Part shown: one piece after another, positions 1 to 5,440 of the stretch
Position numbering within the stretch: position 1 is the stretch's first letter
How the letters are laid out: each line of letters starts with the position of its first letter
Assembly: GCA_003660965.1 (NCBI GenBank)
Contig: QMVF01000045.1
Coordinates: forward strand, 1 to 6,487
DNA: 6,487 nt
Reading direction: 5' to 3'
Source of the DNA: Microcaldota archaeon
GTDB taxonomy: Archaea; Micrarchaeota; Micrarchaeia; Burarchaeales; Burarchaeaceae
The notes under the pieces: model-generated
Seen by the model: only the letters and a program-made list of their open reading frames with translations
Told to the model about the DNA's origin: nothing
The model's database searches: none
Made by a program: the position numbers and the translations under genes

Positions 1-1000
1 ATATTTCTTCGGTACCTGCAACGCCTACCTCGAGCAATAATCCATTATTCTTCAATACGCCCGCTATCTTTTCAACATTCTCCTTCTCTCTAATTGCATA
101 AAGCCCTTCGCAGGGCTTCTTCACCATCACTGCGCTTGCCTTTTCTCTGCCAAGGCCCGGAATCTCGGACCACTTCATTTCCAGCGCATCCCCTGCAACC
201 AGAACTATCTCAACAGGCCTTCCCGCAATCTTGAATTTAAGCGTGCTCACAGAGCCTTTAATTTCCTGCAAGCTCATCGGGCTCGTACCTGTAAGCCTTC
301 GCACTTCATCTATTATTTTGAAAATCGCGTCCGTATTCAGCCCCTTCTCAGAGGCATAACCATGGTCTATGAAGATGTACCTGTCCGCTTTCAAAAGGAG
401 CGAATGCTTAACATCCGTCCAAGCGCCCAGCGAAAGCACAGTTCCTGCACGCTTAGCCTTACTGCCCCAAGATTCCTCAGCTATTCTTGATGAGAATATC
501 AGCTCTTCGGGCCTCAGCTCCTGAAAGAGCCTTACCAAGAACGCACGCTCCTGCTCTGAAATGTTCTTTATGTTCTTCAATATCGCTTCACATTCTGCGC
601 GTGCTTCAAGCTCCTTCCGAATCGATTCCACATTCGAAGCGAGCACTTCCCAGCCCATCTCAGTAAGCTCAAGCTGTTGCCCTGAAAATTTGATCATTCC
701 GTTTTCAACAAGGGAATTTACAAATGACCTTTCCTCCTGAAACCTTCCACTCTTAATCGCTTTTGCCCTAATCTCGCTATCCTTTGCTTCAAGCTCTATT
801 ATCCTGTCTATTCCAAGCGCCCTATCCACAATATCCATCAGTGTAATTCTGCCCCTGCCTTCGTAAACCTGCAAAAGAACGTCGAGAGTTTTCCTGTCAA
901 TTGCCAGCTTCTGCGCCCCAGCTGCCTCTATTCCTGTGAACTTGCCCGTAGGCATTTTTGAGTCTGGTCCAGCACCAACCCTAGTGCCGATTTGAGCCAT
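1..1000 (-). CDS. Unknown protein with winged-helix-like N-terminal half, C-terminus cut by window edge
   Basis: An open frame runs from the ATG at 1000 to the left edge without a stop, giving 333 residues of a longer protein. I do not recognise the family. Residues 37-122 look like a winged helix-turn-helix: a helical stretch leads into a segment (about 91-120, 'SLVENGMIKF' then 'LELTEMGWEVL') with the usual 'helix, G-hydrophobic, strand, lTe-G' shape of a wing. Residues 124-148 are charged and helical. Residues 200-333 look alpha/beta ('ADRYIFIDHGY', 'RPVEIVLVAGDALE', 'VLKNNGLLLEVGVAG'). The last part loosely recalls a Rossmann or methyltransferase-like fold, but no diagnostic motif is visible, so this is only an impression. 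An in-frame ATG at 1015 (MSEYIMAQ) is possible. I chose 1000 because it lies about 25 bases from the centre of the TATA box. It is possibly a regulator or nucleic-acid-associated protein, by inference only. Confidence 0.8.
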   Translation of the reverse strand, partial: MAQIGTRVGAGPDSKMPTGKFTGIEAAGAQKLAIDRKTLDVLLQVYEGRGRITLMDIVDRALGIDRIIELEAKDSEIRAKAIKSGRFQEERSFVNSLVENGMIKFSGQQLELTEMGWEVLASNVESIRKELEARAECEAILKNIKNISEQERAFLVRLFQELRPEELIFSSRIAEESWGSKAKRAGTVLSLGAWTDVKHSLLLKADRYIFIDHGYASEKGLNTDAIFKIIDEVRRLTGTSPMSLQEIKGSVSTLKFKIAGRPVEIVLVAGDALEMKWSEIPGLGREKASAVMVKKPCEGLYAIREKENVEKIAGVLKNNGLLLEVGVAGTEEI

Positions 1001-1021
1001 AATATACTCGCTCATTCAGAC

Positions 1022-1029
1022 TATTTAAA
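1022..1029 (-). promoter_or_regulatory. TATA box for the gene starting at 1000
   Basis: On the minus strand this reads TTTAAATA, a near-ideal archaeal TATA box. Its centre is about 25 bases before the ATG at 1000, which predicts transcription starting at or next to that ATG (a leaderless mRNA) and argues against the upstream ATG at 1015. The box begins just one base past the stop codon of the preceding gene (1031-1033). Confidence 0.7.
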
Positions 1030-1030
1030 C

Positions 1031-1870
1031 CTAAGCGCTTGCAGTTGTAATCTCATCCCGCGGTTCAATTCCGAGGGCAACCGTCAGTTTACCCGACCCT
1101 ATCATTACGTCAAGTGCAAGTTTCCTCAGCCGTTTTGGAATGCATTTATTTTCGCAAATCATCTCCAACGCATGCGCCTCAGTTGCCACAAATCTAGATG
1201 TTTTCTTTAGAATCTGATCCATGCCAATCTTAAACCGCCTTCCTTTTGATGTAATCCTTATTCTCTGCTCTTTGCTTATTACAAACAATACTCCCTTTTC
1301 AATAAGCGTTTCAACGACTTTGTGCGCATCTTTTATTAATGCTGAACGTATATCCCTCTCTAATTCACGCCTGCTCATATACGCGCTTCCTCCATGGCTC
1401 CTAATTTCATCCAAAACCGCACAATATACTTGCGCTCCCATTCCTTTTTCCACACACTTTGCTCTTTCTAGAGCTCTGCCTATGTCTTGCCTGTGTGCTC
1501 TATCGTTCAATACTGGCATTATGCCAACGTCCGTTTCCTCACGCATCTTAACCAGACCCTTCTTCTTAGCAAGCACCAGAAGCCTAGTTAAGTGCACTCT
1601 CTCGTATCCGCCAGATTTAACCTCATCGCAACAGGCATCCCTATTCAATTTTCCTTTTTCATAAAGTCCTTTCAGAAGCCAAAATAACTTACCCAATTCT
1701 CTTCTCGTACTACCGGCTGCAGACAGTGACATTGTGTTTTCTGGCTCTACGGGCTTTTTCCATAATAAAAGAAGTTCGGTTTTACCACGAGAGGCGTGCG
1801 CGGCAAGTATGGTGGCATCTCGTTGATTTAAGACTGAAGCTGTTTTTCGGTCGCCTCTAACCATTGCCAT
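1031..1870 (-). CDS. Unknown protein with two winged-helix-like segments
   Basis: A complete 279-residue, strongly basic protein of unknown family. Two segments resemble winged-helix DNA-binding units. In residues 56-121 a helical stretch leads to 'LLVLAKKKGLVKMREE'. In residues 145-213 the helices lead to 'VVETLIEKGVLFVISKEQ' and then a wing ending 'RIRITSKGRRF'. The C-terminal 65 residues are helical with many Lys and Arg. No enzyme motif or membrane segment is seen. The open frame reaches a GTG at 1885, but I start it at the ATG at 1870 because a TATA box is centred about 29 bases upstream, whereas the GTG would sit only 14 bases away; another ATG at 1864 is also possible. It lies in tandem with a second winged-helix-like gene downstream, each with its own promoter. 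A transcription factor or other DNA-binding role is inference. Confidence 0.8.
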   Translation of the reverse strand: MAMVRGDRKTASVLNQRDATILAAHASRGKTELLLLWKKPVEPENTMSLSAAGSTRRELGKLFWLLKGLYEKGKLNRDACCDEVKSGGYERVHLTRLLVLAKKKGLVKMREETDVGIMPVLNDRAHRQDIGRALERAKCVEKGMGAQVYCAVLDEIRSHGGSAYMSRRELERDIRSALIKDAHKVVETLIEKGVLFVISKEQRIRITSKGRRFKIGMDQILKKTSRFVATEAHALEMICENKCIPKRLRKLALDVMIGSGKLTVALGIEPRDEITTASA

Positions 1871-1893
1871 ATGCTCTATACTCACTCAATAGA

Positions 1894-1904
1894 CCTATAA
1901 ATAA
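1894..1904 (-). promoter_or_regulatory. TATA box for the gene starting at 1870
   Basis: The minus strand reads TTATTTATAGG here. The TATA core (1896-1901) is centred about 29 bases before the ATG at 1870. The element sits inside the 36-base gap between this gene and the stop codon of the upstream membrane-protein gene at 1907, so the gene can be transcribed independently. It is the main reason for preferring 1870 over the in-frame GTG at 1885. Confidence 0.55.
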
Positions 1905-1906
1905 CT

Positions 1907-2467
1907 TTATGGTTCGCGCAGCCAGCTCTTCACCTGTTCAACCAATCTGCTCATCGCATATCCAAGCCCCCTATGGGTGCGGTCCTGTATATCAACTAAT
2001 TCGTCAAGGAAGAATGCACCTGCAAGTATGAAGCAGTAGATAAGAATTCCAACGCTATCGGGTGAAACCACTGGGTACTGCCGACCATCTATTGTGACCC
2101 AGTATGCAAAGCCCTGCAAGTTGATTGCCTGCTCATTAACAGGGTAGATGAACATAACACTGTTGCCAGTAAAGAAGTCAAGCACTACATGGCCCGTGAG
2201 CACAAGCAAGAGCAGAATCATGCTCTTCTTCCAAAAAGTACCATAGCGCTCGAACTTGAATGCGAGCAGAATTAGAAGTAGCGGAATCAATACCGTAACA
2301 AATACATTGTGAAAGGTGCACCGGGGCACCATGCCGAAGAAGTGGTCCATGTCAGGCAGGGTGGCTATGAATGCAAATGCAAATGGTGCGAGGTGATGAT
2401 GGTTTATGTGCACCCTTGCTGCATAGAGTGCTATTAGGGTAAACAGGAAGTGGAAGAGCGTATCCAT
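1907..2467 (-). CDS. YdjM/DUF457-type membrane-bound metal-dependent hydrolase-like protein
   Basis: A complete 186-residue integral membrane protein. The pattern fits the YdjM family (LexA-binding, inner-membrane-bound hydrolase-like; Pfam PF04307, DUF457). There is an early His cluster (His20, His23-25), then 'LPDMDHFFG' (Asp39, Asp41, His42), then His53-Asn54, and finally 'TGHVVLDFFTG' (His93, Asp97). These His and Asp residues are the presumed metal ligands of the family; the activity and substrate of its archaeal members are not established. Hydrophobic stretches at about 4-18, 25-37, 55-71, 82-99 and 138-155 suggest four or five membrane segments. The start at 2467 is the first ATG after an AT-rich promoter. 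The bases GGAG lie just before it, but too close for a normal ribosome binding site. Its neighbours give no clear clue to substrate. Family assignment is fairly sure, function is not. Confidence 0.8.
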   Translation of the reverse strand: MDTLFHFLFTLIALYAARVHINHHHLAPFAFAFIATLPDMDHFFGMVPRCTFHNVFVTVLIPLLLILLAFKFERYGTFWKKSMILLLLVLTGHVVLDFFTGNSVMFIYPVNEQAINLQGFAYWVTIDGRQYPVVSPDSVGILIYCFILAGAFFLDELVDIQDRTHRGLGYAMSRLVEQVKSWLREP

Positions 2468-2489
2468 GCTCCTAGCTTGGCAGCTGGGG

Positions 2490-2503
2490 TAAATAAATTT
2501 AAA
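2490..2503 (-). promoter_or_regulatory. TATA region for the membrane-protein gene starting at 2467
   Basis: The minus strand reads TTTAAATTTATTTA here. Two overlapping TATA-like cores are centred about 27 and 33 bases before the ATG at 2467, so the mRNA would have a leader of a few bases at most. It forms one half of the divergent promoter region shared with cdc48. Confidence 0.6.
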
Positions 2504-2520
2504 TATTTGATATCCAATAT
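2503..2520. promoter_or_regulatory. Imperfect palindrome, possible operator between divergent promoters
   Basis: The sequence ATATTTGATATCCAATAT is an 18-base inverted repeat centred on GATATC, with one mismatched pair (T/C flanking the centre). It touches the TATA region of the minus-strand membrane-protein gene and lies about 30 bases upstream of the cdc48 TATA box, where a dimeric regulator could act on either promoter. The AT-rich composition makes chance a real possibility, so the operator call is inference. Confidence 0.25.
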
Positions 2521-2550
2521 ATGCTTACAGACTAATGAGTGAATTCAAAG

Positions 2551-2559
2551 TTATTTAAA
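2551..2559 (+). promoter_or_regulatory. TATA box for cdc48
   Basis: TTATTTAAA matches the archaeal TATA consensus and is centred about 32 bases before the cdc48 ATG at 2587, giving a predicted leader of roughly 0 to 6 bases. A GAGG at 2576-2579 sits at Shine-Dalgarno distance, but it would lie upstream of the predicted transcription start and so may not be in the mRNA. Confidence 0.65.
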
Positions 2560-2586
2560 CCATAGCGAGAAAATAGAGGCGATATT

Positions 2587-4743
2587 ATGGCAGGCAATGA
2601 AGGAGTGAATTTGAAGGTAGTAGAGGCATTGCAGAATGATGTGGGCAGAAGCATAGTTAGGATAGATTCCCGCGCTTACAAAATCCTTGGCGTAACCAGC
2701 GGAGACATAGTGGAGTTGAAGGGGAAGAGAAGTACAGCTGCAGTCGTATGGCAGGCTCACCCTCAGGATGAGGGGCTTAACATAATCCGTATGGATGGCT
2801 ACTTGAGGCAGAATGCAGGGGTTGCGATTGGGGATAAGATTTTTGTTAGAAAGGCGCAGCTAAGGGAGGCCAAGAAGGTGGTGCTTGCCCCGAGCCAGAG
2901 AATGCGGTTTTCACCCGACTTTGGAGCTTTCATAAAAAACAAGCTGAAGGGAAGGGCGCTTACGCGGGGCGATACGCTTTATGTAGGTCTTTTCGGAACT
3001 TCCTTCCCACTAATAGCTGCAGTCGTGCAGCCCCAAGGCATAGCGCTGGTTACTGAGGAAACCAAAGTCGAGGTTAAGGAGGAGCCGATAAAGGATATTG
3101 GAAGGATGCTGTCGAGCATCTCATACGAGGACATTGGCGGGCTTAAGGAAGAGGTTCAGAAAATAAGGGAAATGGTAGAACTTCCCATGCGCCACCCAGA
3201 GCTTTTTGAAAAGCTTGGAATTGAAGCTCCCAAGGGAGTTTTGATTTACGGCCCGCCCGGCACTGGCAAAACCCTGCTGGCAAAGGCAGTTGCAAGCGAA
3301 AGCGAGGCAAATTTCATACATATAGCAGGCCCTGAACTGGTTAGCAAATTCGTAGGTGAAAGCGAAGAACGGCTGAGACAGGTATTCAAGGAGGCTGAGG
3401 AGAATTCACCCACCATAATTTTCATGGATGAGCTGGATGCAATAGCCCCAAAGCGCGAGGAGGTTACTGGGGAGGTTGAGCGCAGAATGGTGAGCCAGCT
3501 TCTCACCCTGCTCGACGGGCTGAAGACTAGGGGGCAAGTCATAGTTATAGGCGCAACCAACAGGCCAAATGCAATTGACCAGGCCCTGCGAAGGCCTGGC
3601 AGGTTTGACAGGGAGATTGAAATCGGAATACCTGACAGGAATGCGAGAAAGGAAATTCTACAGATTCATACGCGCAACATGCCAATTGCTGAAGGGGTTT
3701 CACTTGACGAGCTTGCAAACATAACCCATGGCTACACAGGCGCGGACATTTCCTCGCTTACCAAGGAGTCTGCCATGCGCGTATTAAGGCGCATACTTCC
3801 CAAAATTGATTTGGAGCAGGAGTTCATACCTCCCAAGGTGCTTGAGAATCTGAGAGTTACGCGCGATGACTTTTTGTCTGCATTGCGCGATATTCATCCA
3901 AGCGCTCTGCGCGAAGTATTTGTGGAAGTGCCGAATGTAAAGTGGGAAGATGTTGGCGGGCTTGAACAAGTAAAGAAGGAGCTTGCAGAGGCCGTTGAAC
4001 TTCCTCTCAAAAAGCCCGAAGTTTTCAGAAAGATGGGTATAAGGCCTGTTAAAGGCCTTATGCTCATAGGCTTGCCAGGAACAGGCAAGACCCTTATGGC
4101 AAAGGCGGTTGCAACTGAGAGCGAGGCAAATTTCATCTCAATAAAAGGCCCTGAAGTCTTCAGCAAATGGGTGGGTGAAAGCGAAAAGATGGTGCGCGAG
4201 CTGTTCAGAAAGGCAAGAATGGCAGCCCCCTGCATAATCTTCATAGATGAAATTGATGCAATAGCAACTTCAAGAGCTGGAGGAACAACCGATTCCCATG
4301 TAGGCGAAAGAGTTGTAAACACGCTGCTTACTGAACTGGATGGTCTGCAGAATCTGAAGAACGTTGTAGTGATAGCCGCAACCAACAGGCCTGAGCTCGT
4401 GGACCGCGCCCTTCTAAGGCCTGGCAGATTCGACAGGATTCTTAAAATACCTGTGCCCGATGAGAAGACGCGCCTTGAAATATTCAAAGTTCATACCAAG
4501 AAGATGCCTCTTGGAAAGGATGTGAATTTGGCGGTTTATGCAAAAGCAACCGAGGGCTATACTGGAGCGGATATAGAGGGTATATGCAGGGAGGCGGGAA
4601 TGCAGGCCATTCGAAGCAACGCAACCAAGGTGGAAAAGAAGCATTTTGACCATGCTCTCAAAGTGATACGGGCAACGGTTACAAAGGAAAAACTTGAGGG
4701 TATGGAGAAGTTCGCGGAAAGCGTTAATACTATGTACGGATAG
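2587..4743 (+). CDS. cdc48: Cdc48/VAT-type AAA+ ATPase (p97 homologue)
   Basis: A complete 718-residue double-ring AAA+ unfoldase, close to the usual archaeal length. It pulls proteins apart with ATP in the cytoplasm and probably feeds the 20S proteasome. Domains: Cdc48 N domain (double-psi barrel, about 8-90, followed by the second N subdomain to about 160), D1 (about 178-440) and D2 (about 450-700). D1 has Walker A GPPGTGKT at 222-229, Walker B IIFMDE at 277-282, pore loop Lys254-Phe255-Val256-Gly257, and arginine fingers Arg336 and Arg339 in RRPGRFDR. D2 has Walker A GLPGTGKT at 495-502 (Leu for the usual second-position Pro), Walker B IIFIDE at 550-555, pore loop Lys527-Trp528-Val529-Gly530, and Arg611 and Arg614. 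Both rings therefore look active. The C-terminus Met716-Tyr717-Gly718 fits the HbYX proteasome-docking motif. It has its own TATA box, and dph6 follows 40 bases downstream. Confidence 0.97.
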   Translation: MAGNEGVNLKVVEALQNDVGRSIVRIDSRAYKILGVTSGDIVELKGKRSTAAVVWQAHPQDEGLNIIRMDGYLRQNAGVAIGDKIFVRKAQLREAKKVVLAPSQRMRFSPDFGAFIKNKLKGRALTRGDTLYVGLFGTSFPLIAAVVQPQGIALVTEETKVEVKEEPIKDIGRMLSSISYEDIGGLKEEVQKIREMVELPMRHPELFEKLGIEAPKGVLIYGPPGTGKTLLAKAVASESEANFIHIAGPELVSKFVGESEERLRQVFKEAEENSPTIIFMDELDAIAPKREEVTGEVERRMVSQLLTLLDGLKTRGQVIVIGATNRPNAIDQALRRPGRFDREIEIGIPDRNARKEILQIHTRNMPIAEGVSLDELANITHGYTGADISSLTKESAMRVLRRILPKIDLEQEFIPPKVLENLRVTRDDFLSALRDIHPSALREVFVEVPNVKWEDVGGLEQVKKELAEAVELPLKKPEVFRKMGIRPVKGLMLIGLPGTGKTLMAKAVATESEANFISIKGPEVFSKWVGESEKMVRELFRKARMAAPCIIFIDEIDAIATSRAGGTTDSHVGERVVNTLLTELDGLQNLKNVVVIAATNRPELVDRALLRPGRFDRILKIPVPDEKTRLEIFKVHTKKMPLGKDVNLAVYAKATEGYTGADIEGICREAGMQAIRSNATKVEKKHFDHALKVIRATVTKEKLEGMEKFAESVNTMYG

Positions 4744-4758
4744 GAACCAAGGTTCCTA
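4741..4758. repeat. Perfect-armed palindrome at the cdc48 stop codon
   Basis: TAGGAACCAAGGTTCCTA has two perfect 8-base arms (TAGGAACC and GGTTCCTA) separated by AA. The first three bases are the cdc48 stop codon. In RNA it could fold as a 7-base-pair stem with a CAAG loop. No T-tract follows, so it is not a classical terminator. It could be a regulator binding site for dph6, an mRNA 3'-end or processing element, or chance. Confidence 0.45.
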
Positions 4759-4783
4759 CAACCTCCTAATCACGTGGTTCTCG

Positions 4784-5440
4784 ATGCGCACTGCCGTACT
4801 CTTTTCAGGCGGAAAGGACTCGACCTACGCTCTGTTCTGCGCAATTCAGCAGGGCTATGATGTTAAACATCTTATAACTCTCGAACCTGAACCTGATTCC
4901 ATGATGTTTCACCATCCGAATATTGAGCTTACTGCTCTGCAGGCACAGGCAATCGGGCTTCCTCTTAAAAAATCAAAAGTCAAAAATGAAAATGAGCTTG
5001 AAGTGCTCAGGCAAATGCTTTCCGAATCGAAACCAGATGCAGTTGTAAGCGGAGCAGTTGAAAGCGAATATCAGAAACAGAGGATTGATTTGATTTGCGA
5101 GCAGCTGGGCGTGCGAAGCTTTGCTCCTCTTTGGAAAAAAAAACCGCTGGAGCTGCTTGAGGAAATGATTGATGAGGGCTTTGAGATAATCGTAACTGCA
5201 GTCGCCGCAGAGGGAGTGAACGAGAATTGGCTGGGCAGGCTTTTAGATAAAGCGTGCTTAAAAGAACTTACAGAGCTTCAGAAAAAGCACGGAGTGCACC
5301 CTGTTTTTGAAGGCGGTGAAGGCGAAACCTTTGTAAAATATGCACCTTTTTTCAAAAAGCGAATTGAAATCAAAAAGGCAAGTAGGCATTGGAAAGGCTC
5401 TTCCGGCACTTTAAAAATCGAGAAAGCATTTCTGGTTTGA
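4784..5440 (+). CDS. dph6: Diphthine--ammonia ligase family ATP pyrophosphatase (Dph6-like)
   Basis: A complete 218-residue protein of the archaeal Dph6 / MJ0570-related family (PF01902). Family members use ATP and ammonia to amidate diphthine on the modified histidine of elongation factor 2, the last step of diphthamide synthesis. The PP-loop 'FSGGKDS' at residues 7-13 binds ATP. The central motif 'SGAVESEYQKQR' at 89-100 and the late 'EGGEGETF' at 176-183 are hallmark positions of the family, and the length is typical. The frame stays open upstream to inside cdc48, but the start at 4784 is right because the PP-loop strand begins at once (MRTAVLF). No good TATA box or Shine-Dalgarno precedes it; a weak TTAATACTATG lies inside the end of cdc48 (4724-4734). 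It is therefore probably transcribed with cdc48. Its stop codon abuts the converging gene directly. Some family members are not proven diphthamide enzymes, so the exact role is inferred. Confidence 0.85.
   Translation: MRTAVLFSGGKDSTYALFCAIQQGYDVKHLITLEPEPDSMMFHHPNIELTALQAQAIGLPLKKSKVKNENELEVLRQMLSESKPDAVVSGAVESEYQKQRIDLICEQLGVRSFAPLWKKKPLELLEEMIDEGFEIIVTAVAAEGVNENWLGRLLDKACLKELTELQKKHGVHPVFEGGEGETFVKYAPFFKKRIEIKKASRHWKGSSGTLKIEKAFLV
5413..5417 (-). terminator. Possible oligo-T termination site for the gene ending at 5441
   Basis: Read on the minus strand, a TTTTT run lies about 24 bases beyond the stop codon of the membrane-protein gene, inside the 3' end of dph6; further T5 runs follow near 5376 and 5356. 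Archaeal RNA polymerase can terminate at such runs without a hairpin. These A runs on the plus strand are also simply lysine codons of dph6, so support is weak. Confidence 0.2.

Noticed and set aside
1221..1664. Plus-strand open frame of 147 codons
   Set aside because: It lies wholly opposite the gene at 1031-1870, which has a TATA box and a plausible protein composition; the antisense product shows no motif.
3246..3560. Minus-strand open frame within cdc48 D1
   Set aside because: It is the shadow of the D1 Walker A to sensor region; the similar shadow in D2 simply reflects the homology of the two rings.
3297..4137. Repeated DNA stretches shared by the two halves of cdc48 (for example AGCGAGGCAAATTTCAT and GCAACCAACAGGCC)
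   Set aside because: They encode the same conserved AAA+ motifs in D1 and D2 with similar codon choice, so they reflect the ancient domain duplication rather than a mobile or regulatory repeat.
3894..4487. Minus-strand open frame of about 197 codons within cdc48
   Set aside because: It is antisense to the D2 ATPase ring, and its Ser-rich product is the expected shadow of conserved AAA+ codons.
4694..4783. Upstream extension of the dph6 frame into the end of cdc48
   Set aside because: The extra 30 residues overlap the cdc48 C-terminus in another frame and precede the conserved start of the ATP pyrophosphatase fold, where the PP-loop strand begins right after Met at 4784.
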